Assembly (NCBI GenBank): GCA_021397835.1
Contig: JAJFZO010000537.1
Location: forward strand, 1,860,001 to 1,924,000
DNA length: 64,000 nucleotides
Source: Moringa oleifera
Lineage: Eukaryota > Streptophyta > Magnoliopsida > Brassicales > Moringaceae
Reading direction: 5' to 3'
Both the position numbers and the translations under genes were made by a program. Below the pieces are notes generated by a model. It saw nothing but the letters and a program-made list of their open reading frames with translations, was not told the DNA's origin and did no database searches. Positions 26,441-50,442 of this stretch are shown piece by piece (the first letter of the stretch is position 1; every line of letters starts with the position of its first letter).

Positions 26441-26880
26441 ATTGATTAGTCCACCTACAAGTTCTCAAATGTAGAGTTTGTAGTAATAACAAGTCTATGT
26501 TTTGATGTAAAGCCTAATCTTAATCAGTTGCAAGAGGTGTCAAATGACATTTACCGGATATATTTCTTTAGTATAAAGGCTACTATTAGGAAGTTGTTAT
26601 GTGATATTGTAGTTGCTAATGCATTTGAGTCCATTGAAGATAGTGTAAAATCATGTCTTCTTTATTTGTTACATAGTCTTTTATTAGGTTAATAAAACAT
26701 GGTGAAGATGCCAACATGATATTTTCACTTTGTTGATGATTTAAATTTTTTTGAGTTATTTTCATGGGGACGATTATCTCTAACAGTTGCATCAATGCCT
26801 ATAAAAAGATGTTGGGAAAGACTAAGGTTAGTGAAGGGTCAATAAGGTCCTATTTATAAGGATGCAACTGGATAATACCG
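26440..26880 (+). pseudogene. DUF1985 domain relic (Ulp1-protease-type transposon protein)
   Basis: The plus strand encodes a broken DUF1985 domain: VEFVVITSL (from 26,471), then FFSIKATIRKLL, CLLYLLHSLLLG and, after a stop, FVDDLNFFELFSWGRLSLTV and WERLRLVKG. In plants this domain usually belongs to large proteins carried by Mutator-like elements, often with a C-terminal Ulp1-type cysteine protease; no protease part is seen here. The role of DUF1985 is not known. The assignment rests on the EF-VITGL, LL-F and DL--F--FPWG wording typical of the family. At least one in-frame stop makes it non-functional. Confidence 0.65.
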
Positions 26881-26924
26881 TTAAGTACTTCAACTTTTAG
26901 TATACAATTATTGTACATTGTCTA

Positions 26925-27255
26925 CAATTAGTAATTACTTAATATAAGTAATAGTGAGTTAGAATGTGTCATAATGTTATGTGCATAAAATATTATGACA
27001 TGTGCATAAAATATTATGATATGTGATACTTAGTTATTTATTTCACATATATAGTTACTTATTTATTGGCAATAGTGAGTTAAAGTATGTTGATTGTTAG
27101 TATCATGATTTACTAGCAAGTGTATTTCAACCATTTATGCAATGCGTCGTTGGATGTATCATTGACATAGTTACTTAGTTATTGGCTATAATGAGTTGTA
27201 TTTTATAGATAGTGAACTTTGCATTATCCATAGTTACTTATCTATTAGCCTTAGT
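26925..27255 (+). repeat. Repeated tagttactta...ttggc...agtgagtta motif
   Basis: Copies start near 27,051, 27,167 and 27,231, with a weaker one near 26,928. Reverse-oriented variants (taactcactata, actaagtaacta) occur at 28,390-28,500, so the two sides of the DUF1985 region are loosely mirrored, as in long-inverted-repeat Mutator-like elements. Confidence 0.5.
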
Positions 27256-29560
27256 GATTTAAATGTCCCCAAGAAGAAACCACTTTAAGAATGAATGAGT
27301 TTCTAGACTTTATTCCGTCAATTAAGTATGTCTTTCTTGCTTAAAACTTTTACATTATCTATTTGGTATTGGCACATTTTCAAAAATCACTTTTACAATC
27401 TTTTACTTATGATTCATTGGATTGATCATGAAAATGTTATCATTAAATTTTATTAAATCGGATGTTGCATGAATTCGAAAATGCATCCTAATAACTACAT
27501 ATGCAAACGCAGAAGAAATTGCTTGAGTTATTGGTTAACATTGCAGTTGTTGGGTTCAAGTTGTTAGGTGCAATTGTGGTTCAGTGTTTGAGTTGTTTGA
27601 ATTACATTTGTTATGGTTCAATTAGGTTCAATAGATGTCATCTGTCTGTGTATTTAAATTGCATTTGTTGAGAATTAAGATTGATGTGATAGATGATGAT
27701 ATCTTTTCAATTTATAATAAAAGTTTTGATAAGTTTTTTATTAAAATAAATAATGTGTTTCAATCATGTTTGGTTTGATAGATGGTTTGGTAGATGATTG
27801 TGCATTGAAAATTATCTCATTTTCATATTAATTAAAACTAAGTTTTATAAAATATCAAGAAACACAGTGAACTTGGAATTTAAATTCTTTAAACAACATT
27901 TTGAAACAAGTTTTCTTGAAACTCGTCTCACATGGAATGAAACTTTACTATTTTGAAAATGTTTTTCAACATAAACAACAAAGCACCATTACTTGAGTTA
28001 AGTTACTATGGTGTATAAAATATCACTTTAGGTATGATACACATCACTATAGGAATATCAATCAACTATCTCTTGGGTTGATGCATTATCATAAGTATAT
28101 TTATCACTTTGACAATATAATAAGTAACTAACATAGTATCACTAATTGATATGACTTGATTAGTCTTTACTGGTCCTACAGTTTTAACTCATTATATGTG
28201 TAGCTCTTTAAAACCAACAATCATCTGTTTTGGACAGCAACATCAAAATATATGTAATTTAAACCATTCTCAACTTTTTTCCTTTCCACAACACTTGAAT
28301 ATCATCATGTTTCTTGTATGATGATCAAAATAAGATTCATTAAAGCAGTTGTAGCTTTTATAACCACTTTACATGCATTATGTTATTGCTACTATATTAA
28401 CTCACTATAATAACATGATAACCACATACTAAGTAACTATAAGTAATAAAAAGTCACTATTGATATTTATCACATCCTACTAGTTACATACTACAATAAG
28501 TCATTGTTAATGATAATTAATTCAAATAACTCATGATTAAAAATGATATCAATTACAAAACAAAAAATAGCTCATTTGCGACTAATCACTATCGTCAAAC
28601 ACAATGTACTATTAATGCATAATATGTAACTATTACCCAAAATGATTAACCTAATATGCACAAAACCAACATTCATTTGTATAAAACATTTTTAACTGTC
28701 ACTACATATTCAAATATCACAAAAATTTTCACAAAAACATGCATCAAACATGAGTTCAAGGTAGAACCCCAACATCACATAATGGGTACGCAAAAAAAGA
28801 AACTTTTTAGGTTTTAACTATGTACACATGAATCCAAATATAAATAAAATATACAAAAAAATAAACTCAAAAATTTTATTTAAAAATAGTAGATTCAATG
28901 TAGAACTTGAACATCACACGATGGGTATCATAGAAATTTTTTTTGAAACAAAGATTATTACTTAAATTTAGGTATCATGGAAAAAAAAACAAAAAATAGA
29001 TTGTAACTGGGTTTTGATTATATGCTTAGGAATCAAACATACATAATAAGCCATAGAAAACAAACCTAAAAATTAAATTTTAGAATGAGTTTTGATTATT
29101 TGTTTAACCTCATCGTTAAACACTCCTTTTCAAAACATGCATATCATTGTTTACAACATGAAAATTCAACCAAGTTATAAGGAAATGTAAGAGGAGAGAT
29201 AACGAAATGAGTTTCTTTTGCAATAAATCTTAATGGACAAATAAAAAAAAAGGAGGTTTTGAGTGACCAAATACCCATACCTATTGTAATAGTGTTGAAA
29301 AAAGTTGAGTTATGGTTGCTTTAGTTACATGGGTAATTAAAGTTTTTTTTTTCTTAAAAATAAAGACATAATAATTTTTATAATGAAAAATAGAAACATT
29401 TAAATTATAAAATTAATGATATTTTTATAGTGAATTTTTTAAAAGTTAAATTCGTCCTTTAACTTTAAATTTTTTTCCATGTGATTTCAAACTTGCGATT
29501 TTGATACAATTTAATTGGGTTCAGTCCACGTTTTTTTTTTGGAACACTCAGTGTTAATTT
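27255..29560. other. Gene-free stretch up to the UBP5 promoter
   Basis: It is AT-rich with no coding motif. It probably includes the far side of the Mutator-like relic; terminal repeats were not defined. Confidence 0.5.
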
Positions 29561-29778
29561 TAAATTTATAATTCTTCGGATAAGGGCAGAATCGTCATGC
29601 CAGTTACTAAATCCCTGCCCTTCCTCCGCCTAAAAGAGTTTGTCCCACTCGCCAAATATTGAGTAAAAGGTCACCTAGAAAAACCGTAGAAAAAGCGAAA
29701 GTGGGAGGACATTGACAAAGAGAAAAAGCCTGAAATCTAAGATTACTTGTCTCAAATCAGAGACACAGATAGGGAGAG
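29560..29778 (+). promoter_or_regulatory. UBP5 proximal promoter and 5' UTR
   Basis: GC content rises sharply just upstream of the ATG. The stretch has purine-rich leader sequence (gggaggacattgacaaagagaaaaag) and no clear TATA box, consistent with a broadly expressed gene. The transcription start cannot be placed by eye. Confidence 0.5.
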
Positions 29779-43492
<13,714 letters not shown>

Positions 43493-45000
43493 ACTGCAAG
43501 GATATATATTTCCCTTGGATCTAATGACAGGTGTGCATGTGTCAATGGTATGAGACTATGCATGTGTTGGTGTGTGGTGATATTTATGAAAAAGCTTGGA
43601 CTAATTGAACTTATCCCCACAACAGTAAAGTGCCACTTTTAGCTTCTGATATGTGACAACAAGGAGCTAGTTTGCTACTCTGCTCCTTTCATTAATAGAC
43701 AAATAAAATGTAGAGAGATAACCAGAATGTCTAAGTAATATTCAGAAAATAAAGGGGCCATTTGAGGATTTTAAGGGAACACATCTGAAAAACTGATTCA
43801 TGTTTTTCATCATCACTGAAAACTGGTAAGAATGATGTACAATGCTTAAAGTGAATGGGTTTGCGTTTCTTTTCTTACTAGGGCTTTCAAACCGAATTAG
43901 TAATAGATTTTGCTAGAATTCATTTTTTTAATTAATTTTGAGGGCATATTAACTTGGACGGTTCTTCTTCGGAAAACTGAGGTTCCGTTGCTTCTTGGCG
44001 TAATTGGTGCATATAGTTCATTTTGGCTTTGAGTTTGTTTGCTCTGAAATATCATGAAACTCCTCTTGTTCTTGAACTAGATAACACTAATTTTCACCAT
44101 TATTGGTTAATGAAATCCTTTTTTTTTTTGGATTGTTTATTTAAGAAGATTATCATTGGCTCCTTTTGGGTGTTGTAGGTGGATTTGTACACTCGAGCTG
44201 ATTGAGCTGATTCAAAGTCTTAGAAGGGTGGTCTGATTTAAATTAATCCTTGAAAATTCCTCAGAAGTTGTGAGGATAATTGACTTTATTGGCTGGGAGA
44301 CTATTAGTACTGACAGGACAATATGACCATGAAGTTCTCGTCCGTTCAATTTTGTGGATCAATTTAAGGATAGACGAGATAGAACTGCTCTAGAGAAGTG
44401 CGGGCTGCTTTTTGTCCTTGGATCCCCCCGCACCACCCCCCCTTATTATTATTTTTTTTTAAAAGAAATGTCTTGTTGTACATACATATAGACTTTAGCT
44501 ACCTTGTGTATTTTCTCTTATCTTTCGGAGTCTATCATAGGGACAATTTTATACAACATGTGTAAGATTTGAGAGATTCTTTTCTTATTTATATAATTAG
44601 GTCTTTAAAGTTTAGGAAAATGTTTTTGGGTATTCAAGTTAAATGTTCTGGCATAGCTTAAGCCTCTATTTCTTTTATGTGGTAGGAGAAAAGGAAATGG
44701 AATTTTTTTTTTTTTGTGTTTTTTCATCTTAGAAATCTCAACTTCAATTTGAGAGAATTTATAAAAGCTAAGCTCTCAGAGTAAACAACTTGATTTTAGC
44801 CTAGGGTGCAATAATTAGCCCAAGATGCTGACATTTGGTGAGTCCATTTTATTATTAAAATTGACAATTGCTAGTTATGAATTTATAAGTAGGTTGGTCA
44901 TCAGGGCTTTAATTCAGCTGGAATTAAATACAATCAGATTTTGTTAAGTTCAAATTGATTCAGATCTGGTAATGGTTACGTGTAGGTATTGTCGGCCAAC
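43493..45000 (+). other. UBP5 3' UTR and downstream spacer
   Basis: The 3' UTR follows TAA 43,490-43,492. A C-rich then T-rich tract lies at 44,424-44,460. No other gene is seen. Confidence 0.5.
43702..43707 (+). terminator. Candidate UBP5 poly(A) signal
   Basis: AATAAA lies 210 bases after the stop codon in AT-rich DNA. Plant signals are loose, so the real site may differ. Confidence 0.4.
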
Positions 45001-45079
45001 AACAACGCCATCATACTTCAACGCATGCCCAACGATTGAAATTTAAAGCCCATAAAAAACAAAGCAAACAGCCTGGTGG

Positions 45080-45666
45080 CTTAAAAACAAACGGCTTACA
45101 TCATCTTCTCATCTTTTAATGAAAAAAATGTAATTCTTTACTACTATGATTACAGATCAGATCTAAAATCCAAGAGGAAATAAACAGCGGAACAATGAAG
45201 CGGTGAAATAATGAGGACTCTTTTCAGAAAGCACAAAGGAAACATATATACTGCGATGAACCATATCCTTCCTGTAAGGTGCCACCACCCTTGTTTTAAG
45301 TAACCAATTCCCCACAATAGAAAATAACAGCAAAAGAGAATAACAATTAAGCCAAATAAACGAGAAATGGTGAAACAGGTCTTAACCAAAAGAAATACTC
45401 TGACCAAGTCGTATCGCTCGCTCTCCTGTAAAGTGTCCTTGTCCCAAGGACAAAAGTAGGATACGGACAAGAGAAACGCCACTTAGGTCTCCCAAGTAGC
45501 ATCAACTTCCGTTGAACGCACCCACTTAACCAGTATTACAGTGTTTGGTTTGTACTGTCCTTTCTGTATTGCCCAGATAGCCAACATAGCTTTTAGGTCA
45601 AGCAAAAGAAGGCGGAGTTAGAAGTACATGCAGGAGGGAAGAGAAGGAGAAGGGTGATTCCCCCTT
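45080..45666 (-). mobile_element. Ty3/gypsy chromovirus relic: 3' end of pol (chromodomain) and LTR-like part
   Basis: On the minus strand, 45,595-45,490 reads LAIWAIQKGQYKPNT, then VILVKWVRSTEVDATWE, the pattern of a chromodomain at the end of a chromovirus integrase (the domain that guides insertion to chromatin). After a frameshift, CPWDKDTLQE resembles the usual F-LEDKV tail. Lower coordinates look like the LTR: a cagtatatatg TATA-like word near 45,245 and an AT-rich end near 45,110. The upstream part of this gene lies beyond two younger insertions, at 50,035-50,101 and 54,994-55,284. Confidence 0.6.
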
Positions 45667-45679
45667 TGGGTGAGCATTC

Positions 45680-45855
45680 CGTTATTTTGGTTTATTCGGT
45701 TTGAAAATTTTTATAACTGAATTAACTGAATTTTTTTTATAAATTAACCGAAACTGACCAAATTTAAAAGATAACCAAATTAATCGAACTGAATTTTTTT
45801 CAATCGGTTTAATCAGTTATCGAATAAACCCAATAAACCGAAAATTTATTTAAGT
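45680..45855. repeat. Left subterminal CGGTT/AACCG repeats of the hAT element
   Basis: About eight variants of ttcggtt, aaccga and atcggtt occur in 175 bp, mirrored at the other end. Confidence 0.75.
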
Positions 45856-46251
45856 TTAAATTTTATATTTTTTACTTTTAAATTGTTTTAAATCTTAATA
45901 ATAATTTATAAATTAAATATATATAATATATCATTAACAATATGTTCATATAGATGAAAAATATAATTAAACTTTACTCTAATAACATTTTCATATATAC
46001 TTATATAAAAATCGGCATCTTTAATATATAAAAATTAAAAATTTTTATACATCAATAACAACTTTTAGAATATAAAAACTTTTAAGCATAAAAAAAATTA
46101 TCAAAATATAATTGGTATATGATACATTCGCATTTATCAAATTAACAACATCAAAAGGAACATTTTATTGGAATTACAATCCTTGTTTTTTCTATTTTGC
46201 CTTTAGTTCCTTTAAAAAGTTTTTTTTCAACTAATCCAATGCCTGAAAAGC

Positions 46252-46297
46252 AAAAAAAAAAAAAAAAAAAAAAAACCAAAATGTCAAAAAAAAAAAA
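46252..46297. repeat. Poly(A) tracts inside the hAT element
   Basis: Two A runs (about 26 and 11 bases) lie downstream of the transposase gene. Confidence 0.8.
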
Positions 46298-46579
46298 GTG
46301 CATTCTTATATATTGATATGACAAAAACTTACCTAAATGAAGCTCCTCCTAAATGAGTTGATATGATACTGCAAAAATGTTGTATGATAAGATTATATGC
46401 AAACAATATTTAGGCTTCACATATAACATCTTAATAACTAATATTTCTCTTTTATGATAATCAATCAATAAAAAAAATCAAAAAATAAAAATCAATCCAC
46501 CATCAAAATCTCACCTATATAAGATATGAAACTAATAGTGATAAAAGAAATTACCTTGAAACAGCAATACACTTTCACA

Positions 46580-48752
46580 CTAATCAATTGTAGCATCCAA
46601 TGCAATTTTTGACAAATCTATAAACACATAATCAAATTTGGTATTAAGAAAAGTGGTATTAAGCTTATCCAATAAAGATTAGTAATTAAAAAATATAAAA
46701 TAATCAAATAAACAAAATAATTACCCATATCAAGTTTTTCAAGCTCTACCAAGTCCTCTTCAATGGCATCAAAACATGGAGATCCATGTAACCAATCTTG
46801 AGCACAAATAAGGGCTTGTACAAGTTTAGGAGTTAATGAACTCCTACATATATCAAGTACACGTCCACCGGTGCTAAAAGCAGATTCAAAAACAACCGTA
46901 GATATATGAGCTGCCAATACATCACGAGCCATATGGGAAAGAATAGGAAACCTATGACTATTAAGTTTCCACCAATCAAGAATATCAAAGTTATCATCAT
47001 CTTTTGCATTCTCTTCACTTAAAAATCTATCCAATTCTGATTTATTTTCTTCTTTTCCGATCTCTTTCTTATATCTCTTGAACTTAGATAAAAGAACTTG
47101 TCTCTCCTTTTCCAATCCTAATTCATTTCCCTCTGCAATTTGGCTTACTTGACTGCTTTCACCAACTTGTTCATGTTGAGGTTGCAAACTTCTTTTGTAC
47201 TCATCAAACAACTCTTCAACTGCTTTTTTCACATTACTAGTCATCATTGAAGCTTGTTCCATATCATACATTTCCAAAAAGCAAAAGTTGACAAACTCAA
47301 GCTTTTTTCTAGGATCAAGAATAAAAGCAACATAAAGTAGTATATTCATCTTCTCCACATTTCTCTAATACTTATCAAACTTATTTTTCATTTTCTTTGC
47401 CATTGGATTTAACTCAATATCAGAATGTGTTTCCCAATTGCGCAAAGTAGCATAAACATTACAAATATCATCAAGAAAACTATTGGAGGTGACATATGAA
47501 GAACCTGAAACTTTGATTGTTAGTTCATAAAATTGTTGCAAGAAAAGAAAAAACCTCCTAATAGTTTTCTAATCTTTTTTTTTCAGGCAACCCATATCTC
47601 ATTATCAACTCATTTCTATAATGCGGATCAATATCATCAAAAACTTCAAAAGCCTTCTCAAATTTTGAGCTGCATCCAACATCAAGTAAGTGGAGTTCCA
47701 CCTAGTGCTAACATCCAAACACAACAAACTTTTGCTTTCAATTTTTTCAACTAAAGCACATTCTTTAAATTTGGCCAACCTTGCAGGTGATTGTTTCACA
47801 TATTTAACAGCCCCTCTAACCCGTGCAATTGACTCATTCATTTCTTTCAATCCATCTGTAACAATGAGATTAAGAATGTGCGCAATGCATCTTAAATGAA
47901 GATATTTTCCTCTTGAATGCAAGTTCCTAAATTATTCAATCTTTTCTTCAAGTATGAGATTGCAACATCATTAGAACTAGCATTATCAACTGTAACAGTA
48001 AAAATCTGATCAATCCCCCAATCACACAAACATTTCTCAATGACTTTTTCGATGGCTTCACCTCTATGACTAGAAATAGGACTAAAGTTTAATATTCTTT
48101 TGTTCAATTTCTAATCTTTATCAATAAAATGAGCCGTAAGACACAAATAATTAATTCTTTGCACTGAAGTCCATGTGTCTGTGGTGAGAAATACTCTTAC
48201 ACTGGATGATCTTAAAAACTGTTTCAGTTTAACTTTTTTATCATTATAAAGCTGATAACAATCTCTAGCTATAGTCCATCGTGAAGGCATACGAAACTTA
48301 GGACATGCAAGTGACATGCAACGCCGAAAACCTTTACCATCCACAAATTTGAAAGGTAATTCATCCATAATGATCATCTCAGCTATACCTTTTTTAATGG
48401 CATCTTGATTGAACTTCCAACTACCTAAAGATCCATCTCTCCCACATTTAAAAACCAATTCAGTTTGACTAGAATCAACACTAACATTTGTTCTCTTCTT
48501 ACAAGTACCCATATGAGCTTTCAATGCAGTTGTTCCATTTCTTCTACGGTCAGCAAAAAACTCCCTATCACAATAATTACCTCTAGCTTTATGCTCACAT
48601 TGTTCATCAAAAAATTTGGTGAAGTGTTCCCAAACTTCTGATCTGGGCTTAAACGCTTTCTTCTTCAATTTAGAACTTGCAGATGATGGATGGATTGAAT
48701 CTGGTTGTGTGGTATTAGGCACAGGATCTACATCATTACTCTTAGTTGACAT
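46580..48752 (-). pseudogene. hAT transposase (BED zinc finger, RICESLEEPER-like), broken
   Basis: This transposase would cut and paste the surrounding element. In minus-strand order: start codon at 48,752; a BED zinc finger with SEVWEHFTKFFDE, then C-x-H-type ligands (YCDREFFAD, LKAHMGTC); the catalytic-core start FLTTDTWTSVQRINYLCLT; VTVDNASSND and HLRCIAHILNLIV; LDVSTRWNSTYLML; and the C-terminal dimerisation domain (ILDWWKLNSHRFPILSHMAR, then ESAFSTGGRVLD). A 107-bp intron (46,724-46,618) seems to join LEKLDM to a last exon ending at TAG 46,580-46,582 (DLSKIALDATID). Disabling changes: TAG at 48,111-48,113 and 47,365-47,367, both at expected Trp positions, and frameshifts near 47,910 and 47,605. 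Otherwise the reading is intact, so this is a fairly young copy. Confidence 0.9.
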
Positions 48753-49865
48753 CTTTTAATTTTTAAAATAAATAACAATTAAAAATAGTTAGTAACAATA
48801 CTTTTCAATAGTTAGATAAAATTGTAAAACATTTAATAGTAATACTACATTACACAAAAATTCATTTCAGTAGTAATAGTTAATACCATTACCTTTCAAA
48901 ATATGATTATGAATTACTACAAAAAAACATAATTAACAACTTTAAATTATATCAAGAAAGATTCAAAGAGAAAATATAAAGCAAAAATAAAATGAATTAA
49001 AAAAATTAACTCTTTAATTTTCAATACTAGGATTATTTTGCCTTAAATGTCATAGCTAATACATACCACATATATAAAGAAAAAGTGTTAATACATAGAA
49101 CAATTTATAATACTTACCCAAATACAAAAAGAGAATCCATAAAAATGATCTAATTTCTAATTTTAAGTGTAATTGTTACAAATTAGGATTTGAAAAATTG
49201 AAAGATTAAAGAGCAAGATAATGCATGCTACTATTGGAATAATTAAAATTGAAAAGAGAAGATTTGGCATAAGGGAATACCGAATGTGTATGGGTGGCGT
49301 GGGTGTGGCTGTGATGCTGCTGATTCTCCAAGATAAATAAACACGACCACACAGTGCACGGATTAAGTTACGGTTACGGCTTCTTAAGTTAAAAGAAAAG
49401 AAAAAGAGGAAGTGTGGCTGCGGTGTGGCTGTCCCGATAATCTATCGGAAAGATTCCAATTGGAGAGAAAGAAAATCAGATTTAAGCAATTGAGTGGTTT
49501 GATCGATTATTGAATACGTGCGTGGTATGAGTGTGGCTGCGATGTTACTCTCGGGAGGATTCAAAATTGAAGAGAAAGAAGATCAATTGAGCGGTTTAAT
49601 TGATTACCGATACCGAATACGTGCATGGTGTCGATGGCTGACGGCAATTTTAATTCTCGAAACTTTGAAAGATAGATGGGCATGGAGTCGGTGACGGTTT
49701 AGGTTAGGGTTTGTCAAAACTTAAATTGAAAGAGAAGGAAGAAATACAGTTGTTTTCCCGATTGCCCAATCCCAATTTGCCCTTTTGAAAAGTAATTGAA
49801 AAAAATAAATATTATTTATTTATTTATTTAATAAAATTAATTAATTATTAAAATTAAAAATTAGT
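48753..49865. other. hAT 5' non-coding region
   Basis: AT-rich DNA, then a GC-richer zone at 49,270-49,720 with several gtgtggctg(c/t)g(a/g)tg words and repeated gaaagaag(a/c)tca, probably the transposase promoter and leader. No gene is seen. Confidence 0.5.
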
Positions 49866-49869
49866 TTTT

Positions 49870-50022
49870 CAGTTAATTTGGTTTTTAAAAAATTTAACCG
49901 AAATTAACCGAAAAAATAAAAAAATGATTTTTAAATTATTTTATAACCGAAAACCGAAAAAACCGAATTGAATTAACCGAAATTAATTCAGTTTTTTGGT
50001 TTTTTCGGTTTTAACCGAATTT
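49870..50022. repeat. Right subterminal AACCGAA repeats of the hAT element
   Basis: aaccgaa and ttcggtt variants recur about every 15 bases, mirrored at the left end. Confidence 0.8.
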
Positions 50023-50034
50023 TGCTCATCTTTA

Positions 50035-50101
50035 CCCCCTTGTAAGGTTTTGAAAGACTATCATGAAAGACATCAAGAGGAAGCTCCAGTTGGTTAGCCG
50101 C
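50035..50101 (-). mobile_element. Gypsy chromovirus relic, middle slice
   Basis: A 67-bp slice between two insertions. On the minus strand it reads NQLELPLDVFHDSLSKPYKG, the well-known LELP-IHPVFHVSLLKPY block that precedes the chromodomain. It links the pieces at 54,994-55,284 and 45,080-45,666. Confidence 0.7.
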
Positions 50102-50429
50102 TGTTAAGTCAATGGGTAAGATCCATTCCACCAATGAACTCCAACCCGTATCCAAATCGAAGCCCATCTGCATTGATCTAAAGGTTCAACAGAATAAGCC
50201 CAAAACCAGAAACAAAACAGAGAAGCCCAAGGAGAAGCCCGAAGCCCAAAAACGAAAATGATCAGTATTTTGTGTACATTATACCATGTTTAAGGAATTA
50301 AACCTAATGTAATCTTTACATATATATATATATACATCATATTGGGTCTCAATGATCATTGAGCAGCCACCATACCTTTTACACAGAAAAAAAAAAGCTC
50401 AGAATTCTACAGTATTATACATTCTTTCT
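50102..50429 (+). repeat. 5' LTR of copia element 1
   Basis: 328 bp from TGTTAAGTCA to ATTCTTTCT. It matches the 3' LTR at 54,701-54,993 with about 17 substitutions by hand count, plus a 35-bp block (TA-rich) that the 3' LTR lacks. The TATA run at 50,318-50,333 may serve as a promoter or is a microsatellite. Confidence 0.9.
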
Positions 50430-50442
50430 TGGTATCAGAGCC
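50430..50442 (+). other. Primer-binding site of copia element 1
   Basis: TGGTATCAGAGCC immediately after the LTR matches the 3' end of initiator tRNA-Met, the usual primer for plant copia reverse transcription. Confidence 0.9.

Larger units (their letters stand above)
45667..50034 (-). mobile_element. hAT transposon, full length, flanked by CCCCCTT duplication
   Basis: Left end tgggtgagca (45,667) mirrors right end tgctcatcttta (50,023-50,034), the TAGGGATGAGCA-type terminus of plant hAT elements. CCCCCTT lies directly outside both ends (45,660-45,666 and 50,035-50,041), a 7-8-bp duplication. Both subterminal regions are packed with inverted and direct copies of CGGTT/AACCGAA, likely transposase-binding motifs. 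The ~4.4-kb element carries one transposase gene on the minus strand. It sits inside an older gypsy coding region, which gives independent proof of both borders. Confidence 0.9.

Noticed and set aside
45150..45482. A 110-codon minus-strand frame with hydrophobic segments that could be read as a small membrane protein
   Set aside because: Its start follows directly on a chromodomain pattern in another frame and it runs into LTR-like sequence, so it is better read as the end of a gypsy relic.
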